A stretch of DNA of 64,000 bases from Pseudevernia furfuracea (lineage: Eukaryota; Ascomycota; Lecanoromycetes; Lecanorales; Parmeliaceae), in assembly GCA_022315425.1 (NCBI GenBank), contig JAIUPT010000041.1, positions 248,001 to 312,000 on the forward strand, read 5' to 3'. This document shows positions 21,430-33,057 of the stretch, in pieces. Every line of letters starts with the position of its first letter. Within the stretch, counting starts at the first letter, position 1. The notes below the pieces were generated by a model. The model did no database searches, had not been told where the DNA came from, and saw nothing but the letters and a program-made list of their open reading frames with translations. The translations under genes were made by a program, and so were the position numbers.

Positions 21430-22715
21430 TATGAAGGAGTTGGTGGCGGAACGCTGTAGATGGCGGAGGACTGAAGCGAAGGTCAGGGTCAGCAATGGCA
21501 CTGAAAGAGCTCGAGATGATAGCTTCATCAGAAAGGAAAGCTATGACTGTGCGTACCTAGATTCACAGGGGTTTTAGAGGTGAATTTGGTCGGATAGTCG
21601 CGTAGGCAGGTGGAGGAGAGGCGGCATGAAGCCCGCAGAAGAATGCGGGGTGCATTAGTGTAAGACACGACTTCTGTGGAGGATGAAGAATTGAGGTGAA
21701 GAAGAAGTCTATATCATGCCGTCGATATCATGCTATTCTTTTCATTCACAAAAAATGGTTGAGGGTGACACAAGAATTAATTACTTGACAGATTAATAAT
21801 ACGGTAAGTGATAAATGATCAAATGTCGACAAAGAAATTAAAGTATCCGTAGTGTGATGATGATATCAGGCCGACGAGCCGAGAGACGGGATGTACCTCT
21901 CGGTAGGGCTGATGCTCACGCACCACCAGATTCCATTCCCTGCCCTTTTGCCCTAATCAGTCATTCTGTCCCTCCTCCTCCTTCTCTTCTCTTCTCATCT
22001 CATCATTTGACCACCATCACTGAAAATCAATCAACATTCCGGCATGCACAGATTGCATATCCTATCTGGTGAAGAAAACGTATAGTAGTGTATGCGCGTT
22101 CGGCAAGATTGAACTTTAAATCAAAGGAAACTGAGAAACCATCTCAATAATAATCATAATTTCATATGCAACTCCAAGAACTCATCAAAGCTTCCCAATA
22201 GCCGGTCAGGCGCTCCCTAGAGCTGCGGGCCTTGCCCCCTCCGCCAGATCGAAAGGGGTCAAGAAGACCTGTAGACATTGCTTGCGGAGAGCTGCTTCCA
22301 TAGGTTTGCTGCTATAGATTGACGACCCAGTACTCTGGTGTAATTTGTTATGATGCCATCTTTCGAGCGAAATTTCTTAAGGTCATCTCGCATAAAGCAT
22401 GAAGAACTTCACGCGGGACCGGTTTCTCCCAATCATTCAGTGGAGGCGATTACTGGAAGCTCGACCGGAATATCAGCTATCGGCTCAGCGCGCGAGCTGG
22501 GCATCTTCACTGGTCTATCAACAGTATTGAGCAAGATTGTGAGCGTGCGAGTGCAATATTGCTGCCAGGTTTCAGCAGCCATTTCATTTCATTTCATTCC
22601 ATAGTAGGGCAACTATCGCTATCCAACAGCCATCTATCTGTTCGCTTCCGTGTTATATCAATCCTCCGTTCTACCTTCTCGCTCACCGCAGGCCTTTTCT
22701 TGGGCAAAAGTGTTT
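21430..22715. other. Intergenic, no supported gene
   Basis: Includes the promoter of the reductase gene (AT-rich near 21750-21850, with CT-rich runs near 21970-22010) and the 3' flank of the VIT/vWA gene. The upstream ATG extension of the reductase falls at 21430-21528. A plus-strand frame at 22350-22604 has no features. Confidence 0.4.
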
Positions 22716-25700
22716 CTATTGTGCCCCCATAACTAATTGCTTAGCCAATGTCCACTTCTCCTCAAACACCCCTTGCCCCTCCTCCGTCTCCTTCAGCCAT
22801 CCTCTAGCCTTCTCCACTACCATCTCCCAGGCCTCCTTGTCGCCTGCCATCTTCCCCTCCAAGAACGAAATCGCCAGCACAGTAGCCCACACCTTCGAAT
22901 CCACGCCCTGAGGGGCCTCGTGCTGTGCTGGCAAGCCCACAACCTCCAGCAACGGAGCATCCAAGTTCCAATAACCCTCGAAAGTTTGTAAGGCAATAAT
23001 TCTTTGCAATGGATCCCTCTCTTCTGCTTGCGTGTCCTCCTTATCGTAAATTGAAGCATAAAGAGGTGGACCAACTGAGAATAGTGAGGACTTGGGGGCC
23101 GCCATCGAGGCAAGTTGCTTGCGCGGTGCCTTTCCACCAGTGGGCATACTGGCTGATGACTGTGTGCTCCTCATAGCGCTGAACAAAGATCCACCGGATT
23201 CACCAGAAAACGGCGTGCTCCCCACAGAGCCGAACAATGAACGGGATCCACCGGAAAACGGCGTGCTTCCCACAGAGCCGAACAATGTATTGGATCCGCT
23301 GGCAACTGGCATAGCAGAGTTTGGTGCACTGCTTAGAGCACCGAATGATGTCATGTAGCTGGGCTGAGCGGTCTGAGCATAGGCTGCCTGTGGCTTAATA
23401 ATACCAGTTTTGCGTGACACATTGTTCACTGGGTTTCTAGGATCTGTTTCAGTGGCAACGAAGGAGGTGAACCTCCCAGCGATCTGATACTGGATGCCAA
23501 GGCGCACGGCTTCCCGCTCTACCATTGATTGGAAGTGGGTAGGGTATCTGTCTTTGGTGAGGACTCCCTTTTCATCCTTGGCGTGCACGAGCCAGCCACG
23601 TCCTTCTTCCAAGTCAACAATCGCTTTCTTGGCGGCAAGTTGGTGGATAGTTTCGCCACGTTCCGAGAGGATTTCGATGGGGATCTCTAGTTCGAAAGGC
23701 TCTTCGGGAAAGCTACTCTTCAGGATGACTGACTTGATAGTGCCTTGAGCAGCGTCGGGAGAGATCAGGATATAGACGTTGGTACGGTTGAAAGGATACA
23801 GAGGCGGGATACTTTGGGGGGTCTGCATGAGCTTTGGCGCTGAAACTGCAGGCAGATGGTTGTAGCGGGCCTCACCATCAGTATCCGGCCTATCCATGCC
23901 CTTTTTCCCTGCAGCTATGGTCTCGGCAGAAGCATCGGGTTCATCACCGACCTGTGCGTCCAGCGAATCGACATCATCGAAAGCCAATACACGGAGGCTA
24001 TCGGTCACTCGCTCGACCATCACGAACTCGTCCTCATCATCGTCCTTCTGGTACTGGATCTCCATGGTATATGCTCCATGGTCAGGAGTGAGCGCACCCC
24101 TCAACATACGGATCACTTTTCCATCAAGCTTCTCTCCTTCTCCAACAGACTGGGCGAACCCATTACCAGCTCGGGCAACACCTTCGATCAAAGCGCTAGA
24201 CACTGAATTGCCGATACCTAGAGCGAAGACGCGCAAGGTCTTCTTAGTCGTGGCCACCGAATCGTTAAGGTAATCGAACAATTGCTGCTGTTGCCAAATA
24301 TCGCCGTCGGTAGCAAGGATTATCGAGAGAGGCTGAGTAATATCACGGGAATTGACCGAAGCTCTGACTGCATTGAGGGTTTCCGTACCGCCCAATTTCC
24401 CATCAAGCCCATTCAAAGACTCGAGGGCCTTCTCGAGGGACTCTTGATCGTACAATTGGCTCTCTGGGAATAGGAATGAATCATAGGTTCCAAAGTAGCA
24501 GATGTTGAACTTGATCCCAACAGGCAACGATTTCAGAAAGACTCGGAGCGCAGCAACCAAAGTCTTGGTTCTGTCGCCTCTCATACTGCTGCTTTGATCC
24601 GCGACGAATATGACCTCTGGCTTTGATTGTTGCATAGGGGTCTTGGGGACAACGGTTGCCATTAGAGCTCGTTGGCCAGAGATTGTAGGGTGAGTCTCCA
24701 GGAGGGCTTTGGGTTTACCACTATCCTAATGATGACTTCGGAGTCAGCATGCCATTTTCAAGAGCGACTCAACTTCTAATACAGGTCTCGGGGCAGGACA
24801 ATGGGAATGAACAGAAACCCATTTCGTGACATGTAGCGGATTCGTGAGACCAGTCTCTAGAGTGGATTTGGGAAAGAAAGCCTTTCCATACTCTCAGGAC
24901 ATGTCTCACGACTCAGATTGAAGTCTCAAATAGAAAAGGGAGGAGTCACTTCGAAACAACGTACCTGGTACACGATCTCTAAAACAAAATCTTTATCCAG
25001 AGTATTCGTGCCAAGAGACAAGGTAGCAGATGCTCTCGACAAATGTGAAGATTGAGACTCGCTGGTCGAAGTCCTTCCCAAGGCCACAGCGATCGGGTGG
25101 CTTAGTGAACGTATTTCTTGGATGGGAGAGTCCTCTGGCATGTTGACGTCGACTGTGATGGCGATACCTTCAGAGACCGTTGAATGGTTTTGATCCATAC
25201 CAGCTTGGCCATACCTGCAGGGTTCCGGACTCAGCATTCTTTCTTTGAGATGACAGTTGGGTCGTAACATAAGTGCGACGAGTCCGGTGATAGAATCAGA
25301 TTATGGCAATAGGATCGTAGTAAGAATTATGAACGGATCACAGGAGAAATAAACCCACCGTGGACTAATGCGTGTGGGAATTGTAAAGCGTGTTCCATCT
25401 AGGCCAACGTCATGCTTGAGTTCACCAATGTAGGTGATATTGACGAACAGCCTTTCTCCGGCCAGAACGTTGCCAAGGCTAACTATGAAGACATCGGAGG
25501 AGAGGCCTTGTTCGAGCAGGCCAGCGGTCTCGCCACGTTCCACGGCGGCATTGTACTCTTCCTCCGCTTTGGCTTTCTCCTTAACTACCCCGTTGATGAT
25601 GCGAACACCGACCAGGCATGTGAAGCCAACAACACTCACCCCATCGTAAAGCGGAAAGACATATTTGCATTCCTTAATACCGGTGTTTGAAGACGGATTT

Positions 25701-25852
25701 ACAAAGGTCTGTGAAAGCACGGTCCTGGAAGCGGTCGACAATACCGTGGTGTGAGCTTTCAAGTCAATCTGGGGGAGATACTTTTTGGTCTTGTATGCAT
25801 CGACGGAGGGCACATAGTAGCAGCCACACATGGATTGAGTACCAGTCCTCAT
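22716..25852 (-). CDS. VIT + von Willebrand factor A domain protein
   Basis: Three exons on the minus strand, 25852-25359, 25214-24965 and 24725-22716, give 917 aa; introns are 144 and 239 nt. The N-terminal 140 residues match a VIT domain (ASRTVLSQTFVNPSSNTGIK, YVFPLYDGVSVVGF, then AKAEEEYNAAVERGETAGLL, and a conserved GLSSDVF). The vWA domain follows with a complete MIDAS metal site: DQSSS at 291-295, a downstream GGTET threonine and ATDGD. This VIT-vWA order is that of the fungal VWA5/inter-alpha-inhibitor heavy-chain-like proteins. The region around residues 690-760 has short LFGSVGSTPFSGG repeats of FG type (a 48-bp period in DNA), and a helical C-terminal domain ends the protein. No signal peptide is seen, so it is probably cytosolic. 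The function of the fungal family is not well defined. Confidence 0.9.
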
Positions 25853-26430
25853 GATGTTGAAGGTCCTCTAATGGGTGTACGGAGATTGCGAAGGGACGGC
25901 AAGGATGAAGACAGAAGAGTTTGTAGGAATGTAGGGAGGATGAAGGAGATTAAACAAGCCTTAATGTATGTTCACCCAGTGAGTGCTTTCTGAGTGCTGC
26001 CTAAGTGGTAGAGGCTAGCCTCAATTGGCTGTATCCGCGTTCAATCCTTATGCCAAGCCCCGACATCAGAAACACTACGCGAGAACAGAGGCGGAGATTC
26101 GAGTATTCAAAATACTCAGGTCTTAGAGCGTCTTGGTGAGGAAATTTTTCATTAGGGCTATGCAAGTACCCAAACGTTATGGAATCTTGGTACTAGACAT
26201 GTCCCATTAATCTTCAACATCGCGACTTGGCAGTCATTGCATACTTATGATGTTAAGCAAGGAAAAGGTTGGGGTGAAGTCGTCAAGAGACGAGAGCGGC
26301 TCGGCTTCTCGGCTGTTGACGCGAATGCAGGGCCTAGCCCTAAAATCGGCCTTACTTCGGGTATGAACACTAGAAACCTACATCAAAAGACTCAATCCAA
26401 CTTCTGACTCACTTGGTGTCTAAGATTTAG
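25853..26430. promoter_or_regulatory. Divergent promoter between the VIT/vWA gene and arginyl-tRNA synthetase
   Basis: A 578-bp interval between two divergent start codons, so it must hold both promoters. No canonical TATA box was picked out. Confidence 0.5.
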
Positions 26431-28533
26431 ATGCTCCGTCTGCGGTTGAGATGTATCCTACAACGTAACACATATTCTAAAATCATGGAACCAGTGACAA
26501 TGTCCATGGCGAGCTTACACACTTCTACCGGCGCGCAAGCGGCATCCGCGCACATCAACCCAGTCGATCTTTACCGGTCTTCAATCTCAGAATCCTTAGC
26601 ACCAATCACTGGTAAACCTGCGAGTGAGATATTCGATAGGCTGGCGTGGACTCAGACATTCGACAGAGGGGATCTAGGGCTGCCAGTACCGGCATTGCGG
26701 ATACAAGGCAAGAAGCCTGGAGAATTGGCCACAGAGTTCGCGGAGAAGTTCCCTGAGTCTGATTTGGTTGGCAAGCCCGTGGTCAATGGCACCTTTCTCC
26801 AATTCTACTTCAAGCCGGAGCCACTGGCAAAGCTCGTCATACCTTCGATACTCAAGAATAAGAGCAAATTTGGAACGAATGACAAGCTGGGCTTGAGGGA
26901 CGTGTCAGACCCGTCGAGCAAGAAAACGATCATAGTCGAGTTCTCCTCCCCGAACATAGCGAAGCCATTCCACGCTGGGCACCTACGGAGTACCATCATC
27001 GGAGGTTTCCTAGCAAACCTCTACGAGGCCGCAGGATGGAAAGTGCTTCGAATAAATTATCTGGGCGATTGGGGACGGCAGTATGGTCTACTTGCCAACG
27101 CGTTCGAGATGTATGGCAGCGAAGAGAAGCTGCAGGATGACCCGATTGGTCACCTGTTCGACATCTATGTGGAGATCAACAAAGTTTCGAAGCCAGAAGA
27201 GGACGAGATCAAAGAGTTGAAGGAGGAGATGAAACAGGCTGAAGAACACAAAAAGGACACCGAGGATCTTGAAAAGCGGATAGCAGATCTAGAAGCTAAG
27301 AGTGTGAATGAAAAGGCACGGCAATACTTCAAGAAGTTGGAGAATGGAGATGAAGACGCCTTGACTACATGGACCCGGTTCCGAGATCTTAGTATTGAGA
27401 GATATAACAAGACTTACGCTCGTCTAAACATTCACTTTGATATTTATTCTGGCGAGTCTCAAGTGGAAAAATCAAGAATGGAACGTGCCGTCGAACAATT
27501 GAAGACGAGTGGTCTGTCGGAAAATTCTAAGGGCGCTGTTATCGTCGACCTGACCAAGTCGAAAGACAAAAACACCAAGAAGCTTGGCAAAGCTTTGGTA
27601 AAAAAGACAGATGGCTCCTCCCTCTACTTGACCCGTGACATTGGTGAAGCGGTGAAGCGATATGAGCTGTATCAATTCGATAAGATGCTTTACGTTGTAT
27701 CATCGCAGCAAGATATGCACGTGGCACAGCTTTTCAAAATTTTGGAATTGATGGGCAACGAAAAGATTTCCGAGAAATGTCAGCACGTCAACTTCGGCAT
27801 GGTGCAAGGCATGAGCACTCGTAGGGGTACTGTGAAATTCTTGGACGACATTCTCCGAGACGTAGGCGAGAAGATGCACGAGGTGATGAAGACGAACGAG
27901 AAGAAGTACGAGCAAGTAGCAAACCCCGAGCAGACGGCAGATACTCTCGGCATTACTGCGGTCATGGTACAGGACATGAAGGGTAAACGGTATGATTTCC
28001 AATGGGCAACACCCAATTGATGACAAGTTGTGCTGACACAATCTTCCAAGTATCAACGACTATGAATTTTCCTTAGAGCGTATGACGTCCTTCGAGGGAG
28101 ACACAGGTCCATATCTGCAATACGCGCACGCTCGTCTCTGCTCTATCACCCGAAAGGCCGGCTTGACGCCCCAAGATCTCGACAGCGCAGACCTTTCCCT
28201 CCTCACCGAGACTCACGCCATCAACCTTGTCCGTGCTTTGTCATCGTGGCCAGATGCCGTCCAGAATACGCTGAAAACCCTAGAGCCGACCACTATATTG
28301 ACGTATCTCTTCAAGATGACCCACATGCTCAGCTCGAGCTATGATGTGCTGCAAGTCGTGGGTAGTGAGCCTGAAATTAAGAAAGCGCGAATGGCGTTGT
28401 ACGAAGCTGCGAGGCAAGTGTTGAACAATGGCATGAAGCTGCTTGGATTGAATCCTGTGGAGAGGTAAGCCAAAGCTAAAACCAGGCCGAATTATTTCGA
28501 CGTGATGGAATGCTGATGATGCCTAGAATGTGA
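26431..28533 (+). CDS. Arginyl-tRNA synthetase, probably dual cytosolic/mitochondrial
   Basis: Exons 26431-27989, 28051-28464 and a 7-nt terminal exon 28527-28533 give 659 aa. It charges tRNA-Arg with arginine. Class I signatures are present: HAGH at 181-184 within the KPFHAGHLRST block, LGDWGRQYG after it, and MSTRRG near residue 461 at the KMSKS position. The anticodon-binding DALR-type C-terminal domain begins in exon 2 (TSFEGDTGPYLQYAHAR) and the protein ends in PVERM, the usual conserved end, which is only reached through the micro-exon. The N-terminus is Arg-rich and non-acidic (MLRLRLRCILQRNTYSK), like a mitochondrial presequence. A second ATG at residue 19 would give a cytosolic form. 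One gene often serves both compartments in filamentous ascomycetes. Confidence 0.95.
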
Positions 28534-30225
28534 CGGAAGGCTGGTTTCTGCTAACGATACTTGTTGCCATTGCTGGAGATGTAGAGTCAAGACATCGCCT
28601 GGATCATGGGTTGAGGCAGTGGAGCTCAATGCCGCCTCATTCAAACCTGACGTGATGCTACGCTGCCATCACATTGAATGGAGGCTCAAAAGGAGCGAAG
28701 CGGCCGAAGAACCGGTTTTGGAAACAGCACAACTGCTAGCTCAAGGAAAAGTCGGTGAAGGAGCCAAATCGGCATTGGCTCTACTTATAGTGACCTATGG
28801 AGCCCATAGCCAATCCAGAGACGCTGACGCCATTTTCCCATGCGAACAAGGTAACCCGCAATGTTCAAAAATGTACAAACCTTTTCAGGCAACAGTGTTC
28901 ATATATGTCATACCGCCATCGATCTGCGGCGTTGTGCGTTGGCAAGTTTCAATCCGCTTGTTCCTCCATGGGTACGGTACTACTTTAGAGGCCCCGTGAT
29001 CGTCCGCTCTGCATGGTAGGGCAGAAGGTTTTCAATAGCCATTCGCTTCTTCTTGCTTCTAGTCCCAAACAAAGGCACACTTATGCAAACGACTCGGATT
29101 CTATTGCGAATACATAATCCATCGTACTCTGCTCTGATGCAACGGTAACATAACGGAGGGTAAAGGAGCCGGCTTATTGCGAAAATTTTCTTTGGGTGGT
29201 TGTGGAGTGGAGCACGACACGAAGTTTCTGTCCACTCGGACAGCAACGATCTCAGGCATGAAAATTCAATCGGCCGGCTCCTCATCTAAGATGTCGCACA
29301 CAGGATAGGGTAGCACATTGGATTGTGGAATGCCTGCATTTTACTAGAGGTGTATAAGCACAAACGCTATGTACAATGTACATGATAGGGTAAGACAAGA
29401 CATACACGGCATCATACGATGATAGATATCCCATGGGTAGACATGCAAAATGAATTGACAATCCATGCCCGTGATTGGGCCGCTGGATAGAGTAAACTTT
29501 CCATGCAGGACCCCGTTTGCCCGGGCTACTTTGAGGAACGTGCTGCCAGCCTGTTAACCGTTACCGCAGGCAGCCAGAGCCTTAATGCAAGCCCCCCAAG
29601 AATCGAATATCGCATACTTTAACATAACATTTTAATGTGACTCATACTGACTTGGACGTAGCGTATTACTCTATAACCAGGTACTCTGGAAATGAATTGG
29701 CGTGTTCAATTGGGTTTGGGGGAGCCTGCCTCTCTGCGTTGCTCCTTGATCTTTTTGCGTTGGAGTATCTTTGAGTTGGAGTAAATAATGTACGAGTAAA
29801 GCCTTAAGTAATATTACTTACCTTACTGGGGTTACCTTATGATTCTCAAGGTATTCTTGTAATTCGTACCCATGCCAACCCAAGGGAAACAAGAAACGCT
29901 CCGGACGCAATTGAAAATTATAAAAAATAAAAAATAAAAAATAAAATAAAATAATTAAATTACTCTACAGTAGTATGCTCGGGTCTTCTGTTAATCAATT
30001 CATACTTTCCTGTAGCCCATCCTTCGAATCCTTCGACCCACCCTCATCGACTCATCGTTGAGCAATATATGTTGGTGTGTGTGGAGGGGCTTATCGATTA
30101 GCCGTAAGCCCTCCAAATTTAATCCCGCTACCCCAGATCGCTCTGCTCTTATTTCCCTTGCACAATTGGTACAGCTGCGCTGACCATTGTAGCCCTGGCT
30201 GGCTCCATTATATGCTATATGGTAT
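28534..30225. other. Intergenic, AT-rich, no supported gene
   Basis: About 1.7 kb. An A-rich AAAAATAAAA-type tract lies at about 29918-29960. A plus-strand frame at 28619-28999 lacks an ATG start or motif. The end of the stretch is the leader of the next gene. Confidence 0.4.
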
Positions 30226-32214
30226 ATGGCAGAGAAAGCATCCAATCCTCGCGCCGCCGAGGCTGCGTGCGTTGAGGATTACAATGATGAGTCCGAGACC
30301 GCGGTGCCAGAGACCAGGAAAACAGCAAACATCACTGCGAAAAGGTCCAAGCCAGATGTCACCAAGCTTCAAGTCGCTCGCGATGAAACCAGCGACTCAG
30401 GACACTCAAGTCAGACACTCGCAACCTTAGGAAGCACAAATTCATCCCTCGAGTCCAAGTCTGGCTCCGATACCATAAGAGCTGAGTCATACGCAGTCGC
30501 AGCCAAAACGGGGCCCACCGAGATAGAGGAAAAGCCTCATAGCAAGTCAAGAAGCCCGGAAAAGTCACTATCACGCACAGCTGCTTCCAAAAACCGAAAG
30601 GAAGAGACTGCGCGAAAGGAGCCATGCAACTGCCGTGAATGCGTCGTGAAGCCACACCACCCTACACCTCACCACCCCAGTAAATCGACAGGATCACAAC
30701 CGATAAGACGTGCACCGGTGCGGTTCGTCAAAGAACCACCCAACCCCCAATATGCTCCTCCTCGGCCAAGAGCCTCCACCTCGCATTCATACCATCGCGA
30801 ACGACCTCTAAGCCTGTATGCCAGCGCGGCACCTGAGCCTCTCTATATACAAACACAACAGCCTTTATACCATGAGCCTCCACCAACCCTGAGATACGCT
30901 CCCACCGCTCCAATTATATCACCCTCCTACCCTCCACACCCAACTTCATACTTTCCTCCACCACAGTCAATACATCAACCTCAGCCTCAACCTCAACAGC
31001 TCTATACTTCTCCGCCCTCTCCATACGAATTCCAACCTCGTCCGCGCCCACGACAATGGCCATCGGACTACCCCCCCCCCTCTCGTCCTCAGTCAATGCT
31101 CTATTCAACTACCCCAATGATCGAATACGTAGCAGAACCAGTTTATGGTCCTGTCCCCCCTTTTGCGCAGCCGCCATCCCGACAATCGTCGCGTCGTGAG
31201 CGTTCACGGGCCTTGCCAGAGCAACGCTCTGCGCGCGATGAGGATTACTACAACATGCCTCCTCCTGCTCCTCCACCACCGCCAAGATCAAAATCAACGT
31301 CTCATCAAGATCGCAGACCAGCCATCCGGCATGCTGTGACTGCTGATGCTCACCCTACACATACTCACCGCCGGACTGTACGAGATGATAGTACTAAGGC
31401 AAATGTCGGGCATCATACTTCCGTGAAACAAAGCTATGGCGCACACGAGCGCGCGGCGCGACCCTCTCGCAACACGAGTGACGAAACAGTTCCCGACACC
31501 CATGGCATCGAGCGCGGTATGACCCGTACTAACGCCGAAAGCGACGCGGTAAAGCACAGGCAGCGAGCCTCTGTCTACGGCCATGAATCCTTGAACGAGC
31601 GTGTAGACGAGGTCGAAGCATACCAAGCGTCCAAAGGCAACGGTCGAACATCCAATCATGTCCCCCTCCCGCCTACCACTCTGGTGCGAAGGAAGACACA
31701 TACGAGCAGCAAAAGTAGTGAGACGAGCAGTCGCAAGAGTGGAAAGAGCGGGAAGAGCAGGACGAGCAGAGACGGGAGCGATCTGAAGTCCCGGCGACCA
31801 AGTGAGAACGACAATTTCTCCATACGCGTCGACGCCTCCCACGGTGTCCATGTCGATCTAAAAGGTGGTATGGATGGTCGGAGGATCAGCGTCCGCCAAA
31901 ACAAAGACGAAGGAGAAATGGAGTTCAGCATCGGCTCCCGAGGGAGACCAGCATTAGGAGTTGGGCGCGAAAGCCGAGAGAAGAGCCGCAAACGCTATTC
32001 CTACAGGGATGGTCAAAGCGAGACCGAGATTGAAAGGGCGAGAATTATGAGTCGCCCACCGGTGAAGATAAGGGAAGAGGAAAATGAAGAGAATGAACCG
32101 GAGCCGAGGATCATCCGAGAACGAATTACAACTACGAGTAGGACTAGAAGTCGAAGAGGCAGCAGTAGAGTTGGAGGTGAACGGGTGGGATTCGTCTTTG
32201 CAAAAACAGACTGA
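30226..32214 (+). CDS. Large disordered Pro/Ser/Arg-rich protein of unknown function
   Basis: A single exon of 662 aa from ATG. The sequence is mostly low complexity: an acidic, Ser/Thr-rich N-terminus with SDSGHSSQTLATLGS, a short CNCREC cysteine motif near residue 135, a long Pro/Tyr/His/Gln-rich middle (about 160-370, including poly-Pro stretches), and an Arg/Ser-rich C-terminal third with a better-ordered block IRVDASHGVHVDLKGG..RRISVRQN. No membrane segment or signal peptide. Coding potential is supported by the long uninterrupted frame and protein-like codon bias, and the C-terminal block looks conserved. No family was recognised. A C9 homopolymer near 31072 lies in the coding region and could be a sequencing-error or slippage site. 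Confidence 0.7.
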   Translation: MAEKASNPRAAEAACVEDYNDESETAVPETRKTANITAKRSKPDVTKLQVARDETSDSGHSSQTLATLGSTNSSLESKSGSDTIRAESYAVAAKTGPTEIEEKPHSKSRSPEKSLSRTAASKNRKEETARKEPCNCRECVVKPHHPTPHHPSKSTGSQPIRRAPVRFVKEPPNPQYAPPRPRASTSHSYHRERPLSLYASAAPEPLYIQTQQPLYHEPPPTLRYAPTAPIISPSYPPHPTSYFPPPQSIHQPQPQPQQLYTSPPSPYEFQPRPRPRQWPSDYPPPSRPQSMLYSTTPMIEYVAEPVYGPVPPFAQPPSRQSSRRERSRALPEQRSARDEDYYNMPPPAPPPPPRSKSTSHQDRRPAIRHAVTADAHPTHTHRRTVRDDSTKANVGHHTSVKQSYGAHERAARPSRNTSDETVPDTHGIERGMTRTNAESDAVKHRQRASVYGHESLNERVDEVEAYQASKGNGRTSNHVPLPPTTLVRRKTHTSSKSSETSSRKSGKSGKSRTSRDGSDLKSRRPSENDNFSIRVDASHGVHVDLKGGMDGRRISVRQNKDEGEMEFSIGSRGRPALGVGRESREKSRKRYSYRDGQSETEIERARIMSRPPVKIREEENEENEPEPRIIRERITTTSRTRSRRGSSRVGGERVGFVFAKTD

Positions 32215-33057
32215 AAAACGGTATATCACGGCTGTACGGACATACCAATTCCTTGTTAGTCCAATTTTGGTGGATTTTCATTATATCTCGGATTCTCATT
32301 CTCAAACTGAGTACTCCTTGCTGGCTTGGCCATCTGACCAAAAGTTGGAGCGACCTAAAAAAGCAACAATTTGGCGGCTGGTTCGATTTATTTCTTATGT
32401 GATGCCACTCTTCGGGATCCTTCGGGGGGGAAGGATGAGACACGAAGATATGTGTGTACGGCCTAGGATGATATTGGACGATGTGTTACGAAGCGTTTGA
32501 TTTATTGTGACTTTGCAGCAAGCGAGCGCGCTTTCGGTTCTCTATGTATCTATCTTACCTTACTTTACCACTTGTCACTAGTGTGTAATTGGGAACCTAC
32601 CTATCTACTCGTACCTTAGATTTTACTATTGTCCTTCGGCCCTTCAATCCTGTCCCCATTCTGTCTGTCCCCTGAAGCAATCATCTGTCTGCACTCCACA
32701 ACCTCTTCCCTGACCCGAAGTTTTTTCCGCCCTCAGGCTTCAGCTGGAGGAATTGCGAAGCATCCGTGCCCCACTGATCGGCAAGGCACTCAAAAACTTG
32801 GCACGCCTACTCTACTCTGGAGGATGTCGGTTTCTCAGTTCAAGCGTCTTGGTCTTTTCCTCAACTGCATCTCATCTTTGTCCACCTACATATACCTGTA
32901 GTAACTAACCCGATCAGACTAGCGTGCGTCGGAGAGGAAAAGGCTTTTTCGTGTCACACAGTTCATAATACATACTCGTCTCTTCTGCGGTCCGTACCTT
33001 ACTTGTTCATCTTAGCTACTCGGGAACTGCCTAAGATCGAAAAGGTATAAATAAGCC
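32215..33057. other. Intergenic, promoter of the dioxygenase gene
   Basis: Several CTATCTATC/CTTACCTTAC short repeats occur near 32550-32620. No credible coding sequence is seen. A TATAAATA string lies directly before the ATG at 33058 but is too close to be its TATA box. Confidence 0.4.

Noticed and set aside
25990..26060. tRNA-like sequence (GGTAGAG and GTTCAATCC motifs)
   Set aside because: A D-arm-like hairpin can be drawn, but the T-arm and acceptor stem do not pair; coincidence.
33044..33051. TATAAATA string just before the dioxygenase start codon
   Set aside because: It lies less than 10 bases from the ATG; a TATA box there would start transcription downstream of the start codon.
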